NCBI RefSeq assembly: GCF_001509485.1
Contig: NZ_LLZI01000227.1
Coordinates: forward strand, 1 to 56,856
Length of the DNA: 56,856 nucleotides
Direction: 5' to 3'
Source of the DNA: Streptomyces sp. NRRL F-4489
Lineage (GTDB): Bacteria; Actinomycetota; Actinomycetes; Streptomycetales; Streptomycetaceae
Made by a program: the position numbers and the translations under genes. Below the pieces are notes generated by a model. That model was not told where the DNA came from. It made no database searches and saw only the letters and a program-made list of their open reading frames with translations. Positions 34,120-42,825 of this stretch are shown in pieces. The stretch's first letter is position 1. Each line of letters begins with the position of its first letter.

Positions 34120-34766
34120 AGCAGCTCCTTCGTCCACCCCGCGCCGTCCCGGCGGTACCGCAGCCGGGTGTGATCGCGGTCCCGGGAGCCCTGCCAGAAC
34201 TCCACCTCCTCGGCCCGCACCGCGTACAGCGTCCACTCCGGCGGGACGAGGCCGGGGTCGCGGGCCAGGCGCTCCGCGGCGCCGGCCACCGCGGCGTCCC
34301 GTTCGGCGAGGGAGGCCAGCGGGCGGCTCTGCCGGCCGAGCAGCGCCTCGGCGCGCGCCCCGGCGCTGCGGGCCAGGAAGTCGGCGGCCGACCGCTCCGC
34401 GCTCTCCGGGACCACCGGCCCGCGCACCCGCACCTGGCGGGCGAGCGGCTGCCAGTAGAAGGTCAGCGCGGCGTACGGCCGGGCGGCCAGTTCGCGGCCC
34501 TTGCCGCTGGCCCGGTGCGCGGCGAACCGCCAGCCCGCCGCGTCCACGTCCTTCAGGATCAGCGTCCGGGCGGACGGATCGCCGTCCGGGCCGGCGGTGG
34601 CGAGCGTCATCGCGTGCGGTTCGGGCACCTGCGCCCGGATGGCGCCCAGCAGCCAGTCGGTGAACAGCGCGACCGGGTCCCCGGGCGTCTCCGCCGGATC
34701 GAACACCGGCAGCGGATCGGCCGCGAACACCGGCAGATCGCGGAGCAGTTGACGGAGATCGGCCAC
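34110..34766 (-). CDS. Pyridoxamine/pyridoxine 5'-phosphate oxidase family protein
   Basis: 218 aa. P-S-A-R-T-L-I-L-K-D-V-D, F-A-A-H-R-A-S-G-K-G-R-E-L, F-Y-W-Q-P-L-A-R-Q-V-R-V-R-G and the C-terminal E-F-W-Q-G-S-R-D-R-D-H-T-R-L-R-Y are the FMN-binding and PLP-site motifs of PdxH. The terminal motif differs from the canonical R-L-H-D-R, so a specialised oxidase (PhzG-like) is possible. GTG at 34764-34766 has AGGGGGA close upstream. Overlaps the LRR gene start. Confidence 0.83.
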   Translation of the reverse strand: MADLRQLLRDLPVFAADPLPVFDPAETPGDPVALFTDWLLGAIRAQVPEPHAMTLATAGPDGDPSARTLILKDVDAAGWRFAAHRASGKGRELAARPYAALTFYWQPLARQVRVRGPVVPESAERSAADFLARSAGARAEALLGRQSRPLASLAERDAAVAGAAERLARDPGLVPPEWTLYAVRAEEVEFWQGSRDRDHTRLRYRRDGAGWTKELLWP

Positions 34767-34977
34767 GGTTCCCCCTTGATGGCGCTCGGCTGCCCGCGAC
34801 CGTAGCATCCGGGATGCGTGGCATGCCCGCGACAGGGCGCGTGCCGTGGCCCGCGGTCACCCTCCGCACGGACCGGCCGCCGCACCCGCCGCACCCGGCT
34901 GACCAGGCCACCCGTACGCCGCCGCCCGGTGCGGACGTCCGCGCCGTCCGCCGGGCCGGGCCACGTACGATGGCGGC

Positions 34978-35478
34978 ATGTCCTTCCTCCGCCGCCGCAG
35001 CGCAGCCACGCCCGCCGGTCCAGATTTCGACGTACTCGCCATGGACCCGGGGGACTGGCCCGGGAATCTCGGGGCCGGGCTGCTGCCCGCGCCGGACGGG
35101 AGCTGCCAGGGCGTCTTCCTCCGCTACGACCTGTTCGGCGGCCGCGGCCCGGCGATGATCATCGGCAATCTGCCGGAGGGCTCCCCGGCCCGCGAGGTCG
35201 AGGAGGGCCAGGTGCCCTTCGAGGTCGCCCAGCTGCTCGCCGCGCTGGAGAACGACGAGCCGGTGACGGTCGTGGAGACCGAGGACACCCCGGTGATGCA
35301 CCAGGACAACCTCCTGATCGTCAAGCGCGTCAAGTGCTCCGAGAGCCGGATCTCCTGCGTCCAGTTCGACCGCAGCGACGGCGTCCTGGTCACCATCGCA
35401 AGCTGGGACCGCCCGATCACCGACGACCTCTACGCGCTGCTCAAGCCGCTGCCCGCGGAGCTGTTCCAGCAGGGCTGA
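34978..35478 (+). CDS. Conserved hypothetical protein
   Basis: 166 aa, mixed alpha/beta, no signal or membrane segment. I do not recognise a named domain. Features visible are M-D-P-G-D-W-P-G-N-L, F-L-R-Y-D-L-F-G-G-R-G-P-A-M-I-I-G-N-L-P-E and V-K-R-V-K-C-S. Codon use is normal, so it is a real gene. No ribosome binding site; TACGAT at 34966-34971 lies 6 nt before the ATG, so it is probably leaderless. Followed by a strong shared terminator. Confidence 0.75.
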   Translation: MSFLRRRSAATPAGPDFDVLAMDPGDWPGNLGAGLLPAPDGSCQGVFLRYDLFGGRGPAMIIGNLPEGSPAREVEEGQVPFEVAQLLAALENDEPVTVVETEDTPVMHQDNLLIVKRVKCSESRISCVQFDRSDGVLVTIASWDRPITDDLYALLKPLPAELFQQG

Positions 35479-35516
35479 CGGGGCAGGGCCGGCCTGCGGA
35501 GGGCGGCCGCGCACGC

Positions 35517-35559
35517 CCGCGCGCCCGGTGGCGGTCCCGAACCGCCACCGGGCGCGCGG
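35517..35559. terminator. Perfect 19-bp stem terminator between convergent genes
   Basis: Arms 35517-35535 and 35541-35559 are perfect reverse complements around a CCCGA loop, with no following T run (usual in Streptomyces). It lies between the ends of the hypothetical gene (+) and the amidase gene (-), so it would stop both transcripts. Confidence 0.8.
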
Positions 35560-35572
35560 CGTCCCACTCCGC

Positions 35573-37588
35573 CTACGACTCCGAGGGCCGCACGTCCACG
35601 TCGGCCGCCCGCACATAGCCGACCCGGTGCCCCACCTGGATCTCGTAGTACACGTCCTCGCCCCGGACCACCGCGTGCCGGGCGATGTCGAACGTCGGCG
35701 CGTAGAGGTAGTCCGCGCGCACCTTCCCGCCGACCGCGTACCGCTGGCCGGACAGCAGCCTGTACGGCAGCGGCGTGACCGACTGCACCGGCACCTGCGA
35801 CGGGTACGCCTCCTTCTCCGGATAGGCCCGCCCGTACACCGGGATCTCCGCCCGGCCCGCCTTCGGCGTCGCCACCAGGCCCTTGGCGTCCACCGCCGTG
35901 GGGTGCGACCGCGGGTTGCGGAACCACGCCTGCTGCCCCAGATACCAGATCGCCGTCCAGTCACCGGACCGGCCCGCCACCGCGAACCGCTGCCCGGTCG
36001 TCGCCCGCGCCGCGGTGTCGTTCACCCCGGTCGTGGTCGCCGCGCCGTCCGGGTGCAGCCCGATGTCCTGGATCAGCGGCGCGCTGTCGCTGGGCGCGGT
36101 GTGCAGCCGGACGGCCGTGGACCCGTGCTCCGGGCACGGCGTGCCCGCCTTCTCGCAGCCGGTGTAGACCGGGCGGTTGCGGTCGTACGACGGCCGGATG
36201 GTGACCAGCCCGCCGTCCGGGCCCGCGGTGCGCCGGAACGGGTGGCCCAGCAGCGTGAAGTAGTGCGCCCAGTCCCAGTACGGCCCGGGGTCGGTGTGCA
36301 TCCCCGGGATCGTGCCCGGCGTCGTGCCGGGGACGTTGTCGTGGCCCAGGATGTGCTGCCGGTCCAGCGGGATCCGGTACTTCGCCGCCAGGTACGTCAC
36401 CAGCCGGGCCGACGTCCGGTACATCGCCTCGGTGTACCAGGCGTCCGGCGCGGCCAGGAACCCCTCGTGCTCGATGCCGATCGAGTGCGCGTTGACGAAC
36501 CAGTTCCCCGCGTGCCAGGCCACGTCCTTGGTCGGTACGTGCTGTGCGATCAGCCCGTCGGCGGACCGGATCGTGTAGTGCCAGGACACGTACTTCGGGT
36601 CCTTGATCAGCCGGAGGGTGGTCTCCCAGGAGCCCTCGGTGTCGTGGATGACGATGGTGTCGATCCGCTGGTCCTTCGGCCGGTCGGCCAGATCGTGGTT
36701 GCCGTAGTTGGTGCCGTTGTCGTACTCCTCGTAGGGCGCCGGCCAGGACTCGCAGGCGACCGACCAGGGGCACTCCAGCGCCCCGGGGCCGCCGGGCGCG
36801 GCGGCGCGCTGCGCGGTGGCCGCGCCGAGACGTTTCTCCTGGGCGGGGTCGGCGGTCAGCCGGGGCGCGGCGGCCAGCGTGACCCGCTGCCCGGCGTCCG
36901 TGACGCGGCTCTCTCCCTGCCGCATCACCGAGAAGACGTCCCGGGCGAACGCCGCCCCGCTGCGCGCATCGTCCTGGCCGCCGTAGCGCGCCACCGCCGC
37001 GTACCACCGCGCCGGATCGGCGCTGGCCGGCAGGCCCAGCGCGCGCTGGTGGGCGGCGAGCAGCGCGGCGCCGCCGAGCACGTTCGCCGCCGGATCGGTC
37101 CGCAGCCGCTCCGCCGGCAGCCCGGTCAGCTTCGCCGCCTCCGGCAGCGTCCGCAGCCGTTCGGGCAGCCGGTCGGGCAGCACCGCCCGCCGGGCCGCCG
37201 GGCGCGGGGTGGCGCGGACCGGCCGGGCGGAGTCGCCGCGCGCGTCCTCGCCGTCCGCGCCGAACTCCGGCGCCCGCGCCACGGCCGTCCGGGCGTCGGT
37301 CAGATGCATCGGCCCGTAGCCGCCGGAGACACTGGGCGCGCCCCCGTGGCCGTCCCACCGGGACTCCAGGTACGCGACGCCGAGCAGCACACCGCGCGGG
37401 ACGTGGTAGCGGGCGGCGGCGTCGCCGAAGGCCCGCTGGAGCGCGTCGGACCGGGGCTGCCCGGCGCCCGCGGACGGGGCCGCCGCGACCAGCGGCACCA
37501 GCAGCGCCGCCGCGGCGAGCGCGGTGGCGGACCGGCGCGGCGCGCGGCGGCGGGTTCTTGACGCGTCGTCAGGGGCGGATCCTCGCAA
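35573..37588 (-). CDS. Secreted N-acetylmuramoyl-L-alanine amidase (Amidase_2/PGRP)
   Basis: 671 aa. Start is TTG at 37586-37588: AGGAGG sits 5 nt upstream and no in-frame ATG or GTG exists before the signal peptide. Twin Arg-rich region, then hydrophobic residues 22-40 (A-L-A-A-A-A-L-L-V-P-L-V-A-A-A) and A-G-A-G: exported. Residues about 45-230 resemble a lysozyme-like/transglycosylase helper (Y-L-E-S-R-W-D). The amidase core has V-I-H-D-T-E-G, W-H-Y-T-I-R, A-W-H-A-G-N, I-G-I-E-H-E-G and H-T-D-P-G, with the zinc His residues visible. A C-terminal SH3-like part binds wall. Cuts peptidoglycan stems from glycan. Confidence 0.9.
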   Translation of the reverse strand: MRGSAPDDASRTRRRAPRRSATALAAAALLVPLVAAAPSAGAGQPRSDALQRAFGDAAARYHVPRGVLLGVAYLESRWDGHGGAPSVSGGYGPMHLTDARTAVARAPEFGADGEDARGDSARPVRATPRPAARRAVLPDRLPERLRTLPEAAKLTGLPAERLRTDPAANVLGGAALLAAHQRALGLPASADPARWYAAVARYGGQDDARSGAAFARDVFSVMRQGESRVTDAGQRVTLAAAPRLTADPAQEKRLGAATAQRAAAPGGPGALECPWSVACESWPAPYEEYDNGTNYGNHDLADRPKDQRIDTIVIHDTEGSWETTLRLIKDPKYVSWHYTIRSADGLIAQHVPTKDVAWHAGNWFVNAHSIGIEHEGFLAAPDAWYTEAMYRTSARLVTYLAAKYRIPLDRQHILGHDNVPGTTPGTIPGMHTDPGPYWDWAHYFTLLGHPFRRTAGPDGGLVTIRPSYDRNRPVYTGCEKAGTPCPEHGSTAVRLHTAPSDSAPLIQDIGLHPDGAATTTGVNDTAARATTGQRFAVAGRSGDWTAIWYLGQQAWFRNPRSHPTAVDAKGLVATPKAGRAEIPVYGRAYPEKEAYPSQVPVQSVTPLPYRLLSGQRYAVGGKVRADYLYAPTFDIARHAVVRGEDVYYEIQVGHRVGYVRAADVDVRPSES

Positions 37589-37926
37589 AACAGCCTCCTC
37601 AAGCCGGCCCGAGCCGGGGCGGTGTGACGGTGGTGTGCCAGGGCCCGGCCGATGCGCCTGCGCACCGGACGGGCCGCTGCCGTGCGGGAGAACCCGAGAC
37701 TAAGCCCCCGATCGGGCCGAGAACCATAGGTGTGCCGACGCGTCGTCAGTCTCCGCGCGCGGTCGGGTTTCCGCATGTCAGGGCAGCACCGCCAGGAGCC
37801 TTCCCGGACCGGGCCCGGGACCTGCGGGGCGTCAGTGGAATGGACCAATACGGCGGTGAGCGGCGCGCCCGCACCGGGCCGCGCCGCTCACCGTCATCCC
37901 CGGGGTGCCGCCGCACCCCTCGCGGA
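37589..37926. other. 338-bp gap between the amidase start and the APH-fold gene end
   Basis: No gene seen. It must carry the amidase promoter, and on its right side the strong hairpin at 37855-37892 that ends the APH-fold gene. Confidence 0.7.
37855..37892 (-). terminator. Long hairpin terminator downstream of the APH-fold gene
   Basis: GGTGAGCGGCGCG (37855-37867) pairs perfectly with CGCGCCGCTCACC (37880-37892). The loop itself contains CCCG-CAC-CGGG, so the stem extends to about 17 bp with one bulge. 35 nt past the stop at 37927. Confidence 0.75.
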
Positions 37927-39054
37927 TCAGCGGGTACCCACCGCCGCCCGCACCGCCCGCCGCGCCATCTGCGCGTCGTCGTGCAGCCTGCGCAGCAGCA
38001 GCCGCTGCTCCTCGCCCGCCGCGGGCCCCCCGGGCTGCCCCGGGACGGCGGCCGGCGCGGGCTCCCGCATCGTCCGCTGCACCGCGGTCTCGTACCGCCG
38101 GATCTCCCGGGTGAGCACCAGCATGAGGTTCACCAGGAAGGCGTCCCGGGCCGTGGTGCCGGCCTGCTGGGCGAGCTGGCTGATGTGCCGGCGGGCCGCC
38201 GGCGCCTCGCCGAGCACCGTCCACAGCGTCGCCAGGTCGTAGCCCGGCAGATACCAGCCCGCGCTGTCCCAGTCCAGCAGCACCGGCCCGGTCGGCGAGA
38301 GCAGGACGTTGTTCAGCAGCGCGTCGCCGTGGCAGAACTGGCCCTGGGTGTGCGCCAGCCCGTGCAGCAGCTTCTGGAGGTCACCCAGATCGCGGTCGGT
38401 GAGCAGCCCCAGGTCGTGGTAGCGCCCGATCCGGCCCGCGTAGTCCAGCGGGGCGTCGAACAGCCCGGCCGGCGGGCGCCAGGCGTTCACCCGGCAGATC
38501 GCCCCCAGCGCGGCCCGCACATCGGCCCGCGGCGGCGCCTCGGCGGGATGCCGCGCCAGGGCCGCCACCCGGCCCGGCATCCGCTCGACCACCAGCGCGC
38601 AGCTGTCGGGGTCGGCCGCCACCAGGCGCGGCACCCGGACCGGCGGACGGTGCCGGACGAACGCCCGGTACGCGCTTATTTCCTGCCGGAAGCTGTCCGC
38701 CCACGCGGGGGAGTGGTCCAGTAAACACTTCGCCACCGCGCTCATCCGGCCGGTCGTCCCCAGGAGCAGTACGGTCTTCCCGCCGCGGCGCAGCACCTGG
38801 ACCGGGTTGAAGTCCGGACAGATCCGGTGCACCGAGGCGACGGCGGCGCGCAGCTGGGCGCCCTGGGGGCCGGACAAGTCGAGTCTCCCGCTGAGCGGTT
38901 GGCTGCCCGGCCCCGGCGCCCGCCGGTTCCGGCCGCCCGGGAGCCCGGGCACCGCCCCCGGGGAAGGGGAGGGAGCCGGATACGGCCCGCTCCCCGCGGG
39001 ATGCGGGCGGTACGTCCGGGCGGGGGCGGTCACGGCGGACGATGCTGCATACAT
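37927..39054 (-). CDS. Aminoglycoside phosphotransferase (APH)-fold kinase
   Basis: 375 aa. N-terminal 75 residues are a Pro/Gly-rich, likely disordered tail. The kinase-like fold then shows V-A-K-C (ATP Lys), [12 protein letters not shown] (catalytic H-G-D with Asn) and V-L-L-D-W-D-S-A-G (metal Asp). Such proteins phosphorylate small molecules (aminoglycosides, choline, homoserine); nothing here shows drug resistance. ATG at 39052-39054 is chosen as the only good start before the fold; a GGGA lies about 15 nt upstream. Divergent from nsdA. Confidence 0.82.
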   Translation of the reverse strand: MYAASSAVTAPARTYRPHPAGSGPYPAPSPSPGAVPGLPGGRNRRAPGPGSQPLSGRLDLSGPQGAQLRAAVASVHRICPDFNPVQVLRRGGKTVLLLGTTGRMSAVAKCLLDHSPAWADSFRQEISAYRAFVRHRPPVRVPRLVAADPDSCALVVERMPGRVAALARHPAEAPPRADVRAALGAICRVNAWRPPAGLFDAPLDYAGRIGRYHDLGLLTDRDLGDLQKLLHGLAHTQGQFCHGDALLNNVLLSPTGPVLLDWDSAGWYLPGYDLATLWTVLGEAPAARRHISQLAQQAGTTARDAFLVNLMLVLTREIRRYETAVQRTMREPAPAAVPGQPGGPAAGEEQRLLLRRLHDDAQMARRAVRAAVGTR

Positions 39055-39339
39055 GGGTGAGACAGATCCCTTCGTGCGCCGACGAGTTGCGTGCGTCCCC
39101 GGTCCGGCGGCGGGAACCCGTGAACGGGTCCCGTACGGACGGCCGGTCCACAGGTCCCCGTGCAGGGCGCGCACCCTGGGGAATGCGGTCCCGCCACCGG
39201 GCCGGGGGCTGCACACCTACCGAACACGCGGGTGCGGGTGGCAGACCATCTGGCGGACCCTGGCGAACCCTGGCGAATGCTCGCCGCCCATGTCAGCGGC
39301 CGTTACTGTCAACTCAGTCGAGGAACCTGGGGGCTTGAC

Positions 39340-40857
39340 GTGAGCAGGGAGCCGAACACCCGTCTCGCGGACCTTTTCGGCCTGGCCGGCTGGTCCAAGG
39401 GCGAACTGGCGAGACTGGTCAACCGGCAGGCGGCGGCCATGGGCCATCCGCAGCTGGCGACCGACACCTCGCGGGTCCGGCGCTGGATCGACATGGGCGA
39501 GACGCCCCGCGATCCGGTGCCCAAGGTACTGGCTTCGCTGTTCACCGAGCGCCTCGGCCGTGTCGTAACCATCGAGGACCTCGGGTTCGCCCGGACCGGT
39601 CGCGCGGGGAAGCGCCAGGCCATGGACGGTCTGCCGTGGGCGCCCGAGCGGACCGCTGCGGTCCTCACGGAATTCACGGGAATGGACCTCATGCTCAATC
39701 GACGCGGCTTGGTGGGGGTGGGCGCGGCGCTCGCCGCGGGCTCCGCACTCACCGGCGCCATGCACGACTGGCTGCACACCGACCCCGCCCCGACCGCCCT
39801 CCGCCACGACGAGCTCGCCGGCGAATCCCTGTACGACCTCGACCAGATCGGCCTCGACCGCTACGAGGCGGCCCCCGTGGGCTCCCAGGAGATCGACGCC
39901 CTGGAGCACTCCGTCGAGGTCTTCCGCCGCTGGGACGCGGCCCGCGGCGGCGGCCTCCAGCGCAAGGCCGTGGTCGGCCAGCTCAACGAGGTCGGCGGCA
40001 TGCTCGCCTACCGCCACCCCGAGCACCTCCAGCGCCGGCTGTGGGGGGTGGCGGCCAACCTCGCGGTGCTGGCCGGCTGGATGTCGCACGACGTGGGCCT
40101 GGAGCCCACCGCGCAGAAGTACTTCATCATCGCCGCGCACGCGGCCCGCGAGGGCGGCGACCGCCCGCGCGCCGGCGAGGCGCTGTCCCGCGCCGCCCGC
40201 CAGATGGTCCACCTCGGCCGCCCGGACGACGCGCTGGACCTCATGAAGCTGGCCCAGTCCGGCTCCGGCCAGGAGACCCTGCCGCGCACCCGCGCCATGC
40301 TGCACACCATCGAGGCGTGGGCGCACGCCTCCAAGGGCCACGGCCAGGCGATGCGCCGCACCCTCGGCGAGGCGGAGGAGCTGTTCGTCTCGGACCGCGG
40401 CGACGTCCCGCCGCCGGCCTGGATGCAGATGTTCGACGAGGCGGATCTGCACGGGATGCAGGCCCTGGCGTTCCGCACCCTCGCCGAACACGACCCCTCG
40501 GCCGCCAAGATCGCGCAGAATCACGCCAAGAAGGCGCTCCAACTGCGCAAGAGCGGTCACCAGCGGTCGCAGATCTTCGACTACCTCTCGATGGCCTCGG
40601 CCTGCTTCATCGGCGACGACCCCGAACAGGCCGACCGCTACGCCCGGTTGGCGCTGGTCTCCATCGGGGAGAACTCCTCGCACCGCACCTGGGACCGGCT
40701 GCGCGAGATGTTCCGGCTCACCGGCCAGTACGCCGGCTGCGGCCAGATCCGGGAGCTGCGCGAGGAGTTGCAGCAGGTCCTGCCGAAGCAGAAGCCGAAA
40801 GGTAAGGCCGCGACGCTGGGCCCGGGGACGGGCGTCGGTGCCAATTTCCTGGTCTGA
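39340..40857 (+). CDS. nsdA: NsdA-type developmental and antibiotic-production regulator
   Basis: 505 aa. R-E-P-N-T-R-L-A-D-L-F-G-L-A-G-W-S-K-G-E-L-A-R-L-V-N-R, D-T-S-R-V-R-R-W-I-D-M-G-E and the tail H-R-T-W-D-R-L-R-E-M match Streptomyces coelicolor NsdA as I remember it. NsdA is reported to repress sporulation and actinorhodin. The N-terminal 90 residues look like a helix-turn-helix-like domain; the rest (about 180-480) is helical and TPR-like (A-L-S-R-A-A-R-Q-M-V-H-L-G-R-P-D-D-A). There is a short A-A-G-S-A-L stretch around residue 140 that is not a signal peptide. GTG at 39340, weak ribosome binding site. A 15-bp repeat crosses its stop codon. Confidence 0.88.
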   Translation: MSREPNTRLADLFGLAGWSKGELARLVNRQAAAMGHPQLATDTSRVRRWIDMGETPRDPVPKVLASLFTERLGRVVTIEDLGFARTGRAGKRQAMDGLPWAPERTAAVLTEFTGMDLMLNRRGLVGVGAALAAGSALTGAMHDWLHTDPAPTALRHDELAGESLYDLDQIGLDRYEAAPVGSQEIDALEHSVEVFRRWDAARGGGLQRKAVVGQLNEVGGMLAYRHPEHLQRRLWGVAANLAVLAGWMSHDVGLEPTAQKYFIIAAHAAREGGDRPRAGEALSRAARQMVHLGRPDDALDLMKLAQSGSGQETLPRTRAMLHTIEAWAHASKGHGQAMRRTLGEAEELFVSDRGDVPPPAWMQMFDEADLHGMQALAFRTLAEHDPSAAKIAQNHAKKALQLRKSGHQRSQIFDYLSMASACFIGDDPEQADRYARLALVSIGENSSHRTWDRLREMFRLTGQYAGCGQIRELREELQQVLPKQKPKGKAATLGPGTGVGANFLV

Positions 40858-40909
40858 CGCCGCCTGGTCCGACGCCACGTGGTCCGGCACTGCCCGGTCC
40901 GACACGTCC
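40850..40909. repeat. 15-bp degenerate tandem repeat (four units) crossing the nsdA stop
   Basis: Units start at 40850, 40865, 40880 and 40895 with the theme TGGTCCGACGCCACG. The first contains the nsdA TGA where the others read CGA or CGG. Confidence 0.7.
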
Positions 40910-41045
40910 GGACGGGGCGGGCGGCCGGCTTCCGTACGGCGGACGCGCCGTCGGAGAAGCCCCGGCGCGCCCGGCGAACGAGCCTCCACCCACCCCTACT
41001 CCGCAACCGCCGACGCAACCCCCGACCGTCGCGCCGGGCCGGGCG

Positions 41046-42512
41046 TCAGTCGCCGACCCGGGCGATCAGGACGCAGGCGTCGTCCTCCCGCTCGGTGGCG
41101 CCGAACTCCTCCACCACGATCCGGACGCTCTCCTGCGCACTGCGGGCCGCGCCGAAGCGCGGCGCCAGCGCCAGCAGCCGCTCGGCACCCTCCTGGACGC
41201 CGTCCGGGCCGTGGGTGCGCCGCGGCACCAGGCCATCGGTGTGCAGCACCAGCAGATCGCCCGGCTGCAGCCGCTCGGTGCGCTGGCCGTAGCTCGCGCC
41301 CGTGGTGGCGCCGAGCAGGACGCCGTCCGGCGGATCCAGCGCGCGCCCCGTGCCGCCGCGGAAGAGCAGCGGTGCGGGGTGCCCGGCCTGGGCCCACTCC
41401 AGTACACCGGTCGCCGGGTCGAACTGGCAGCACACCGCGCTGCCCAGCGCCGGCTGGGTGGCGGTGTCCAGGAGTTGGTTGAGGAAGCCCATCAGCGGGC
41501 CCGGCCGGTGCCCGGCCACCGCCATCCCGCGCAGCGCCCCGAGCACCATCGCCATCCCGGACGTCGCGGCGACGCCGTGCCCGGTGAGGTCGCCGACCGT
41601 CAACAGCGTGCGCCCGTCGGGGAGTTGGAGGGCGTCGTACCAGTCGCCGCCGATCAGCGCGGAGGTGGCGGCGGGCAGATAGCGGCCGGCCAGATCCAGG
41701 GTGACCGGACCGCCCTCGGGGAAGCGCAGCGGACCGCGCCACGGCGGCAGTACGGCCTCCTGGAGCTCGACCGCGAGGCGGTGCTCGGTCTGCGCGATGT
41801 GGTGCTCGCGCCGCAGCGAGTCACCGGTCTCCCGGACCGCCATCTGGCTGCGGCGCAGCTCGCTGACGTCCCGCAGCACCGCCCACATGCAGGCCGTGCC
41901 GCCCTCGGCGTCGAGCACCGGTTCGCCGACCATGTGGACCGTGCGGATGCCGGTGTCGGCGCGCAGGATGCGGAACTCGCCGTCGATCGGCCGGCCGTCC
42001 ACCAGGCAGTCGGTGACCATGACGGCCAGCTGCTCCTGGTCGTCGGGGTGGACCAGGGACGGCAGCTCGTCCAGCGTCAGCGGGCCGTCCGCCGGATCCC
42101 GGCCGACCATCGCGAACAGCTCGTCGGACCACGTCACCTCGTCGGTGAGGAGATTCCACTCGGCGCTGCCCACCCGGCGCAGCAGCGCGCCGCGCTCGGG
42201 CGCCGCGGGCTCGGGCGGGGCGGCGGGCCGGCCGGCGAACGGCGCCGGCTCGTCGGCGCCCGCGGCGGGCAGGCCCTCTCTGAGCTGGTCGAGATGGCCG
42301 CCGAGGTCGTCGAGGTGATGGACGGCGAGCTCGCACAGGGCGCGCTGCCAGCGCAGCTGCGGGTCGGCGGCGAGGTCTCCGGCCACCGAGGACTCTCTGC
42401 GCACCGCGTCGAGCCCACCGCGCAGGGTGCGGGCCTGCGAGATGAGTGCCTCGACCGCGTCACGCTCGGGCGTCCGATCGGCTGGGTGGTCCGCGAAGAG
42501 AGGGGGCGGCAT
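41046..42512 (-). CDS. PAS-domain PP2C/SpoIIE phosphatase
   Basis: 488 aa. Residues 1-110 are helical (input or dimer region). A PAS_3 domain spans about 115-220 (W-N-L-L-T-D-E-V-T-W-S-D-E-L-F through W-A-V-L-R-D-V-S-E-L). Then come a short coiled linker and the SpoIIE/PP2C domain 255-485 with metal ligands in G-G-D-W-Y-D, V-G-D-L-T-G-H-G, H-T-D-G-L-V and E-R-E-D-D-A-C. Streptomyces encodes dozens of these; they dephosphorylate anti-anti-sigma factors to control SigB-like sigma factors. No anti-sigma or STAS gene is next to it. ATG with GGAG 6 nt upstream. Convergent with nsdA. Confidence 0.9.
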   Translation of the reverse strand: MPPPLFADHPADRTPERDAVEALISQARTLRGGLDAVRRESSVAGDLAADPQLRWQRALCELAVHHLDDLGGHLDQLREGLPAAGADEPAPFAGRPAAPPEPAAPERGALLRRVGSAEWNLLTDEVTWSDELFAMVGRDPADGPLTLDELPSLVHPDDQEQLAVMVTDCLVDGRPIDGEFRILRADTGIRTVHMVGEPVLDAEGGTACMWAVLRDVSELRRSQMAVRETGDSLRREHHIAQTEHRLAVELQEAVLPPWRGPLRFPEGGPVTLDLAGRYLPAATSALIGGDWYDALQLPDGRTLLTVGDLTGHGVAATSGMAMVLGALRGMAVAGHRPGPLMGFLNQLLDTATQPALGSAVCCQFDPATGVLEWAQAGHPAPLLFRGGTGRALDPPDGVLLGATTGASYGQRTERLQPGDLLVLHTDGLVPRRTHGPDGVQEGAERLLALAPRFGAARSAQESVRIVVEEFGATEREDDACVLIARVGD

Positions 42513-42825
42513 GACGTACTCCGTGATCAGGCGGCGCCGGTTGGATAGGGGCCGGTTACGACTCTTGCACAGGCCGCGACGGTGCGTAAGGGATTTGGCA
42601 TTACCCGATACGGTGGTTCGTCCGGCATATGCCAGCGGCCTTCCTGTGGCTCCCGGGCCCGAATCGGCGGAATGAGGGGTTCCACGCTAGGCTGCGGCCG
42701 CCGTACAGCTGTCCACCCCGCCGATCCATGGTGGGAACGACGCATAGGGCCCGCGGTCACCGGCAAGAATGCCGGTCGGCGGAAATCCCGTTGCCAGCCC
42801 GTCCCCCGCATCGGATGCTGACCTC
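42513..42825. other. 313-bp divergent gap between the phosphatase and HEAT-like genes
   Basis: No supported gene: short frames of up to 79 codons exist but lack ribosome binding sites and normal codon bias. It carries a small perfect hairpin (42759-42776) and must hold promoters for both neighbours. Confidence 0.6.
42759..42776 (+). promoter_or_regulatory. Hairpin in the leader of the HEAT-like gene
   Basis: ACCGGCA-AGAA-TGCCGGT, a perfect 7-bp stem with a tetraloop, about 50 nt before the ATG at 42826. Could be an RNA element or an operator. Confidence 0.35.

Noticed and set aside
37559..37748. TGACG-N3-CGTCA matches at 37559-37571 and CGACG-N3-CGTCA at 37736-37748 as further copies of the shared operator
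   Set aside because: They lack the AT-rich flanks, and the first lies within the amidase coding region; likely chance matches in GC-rich DNA.
37927..39054. Antibiotic resistance by the APH-fold protein
   Set aside because: The fold is shared by many small-molecule kinases and nothing in sequence or context indicates a drug substrate.
42582..42821. Short frames in the divergent gap before the HEAT-like gene
   Set aside because: No ribosome binding site, Arg/Gly/Cys-rich translation and overlap with both promoters.
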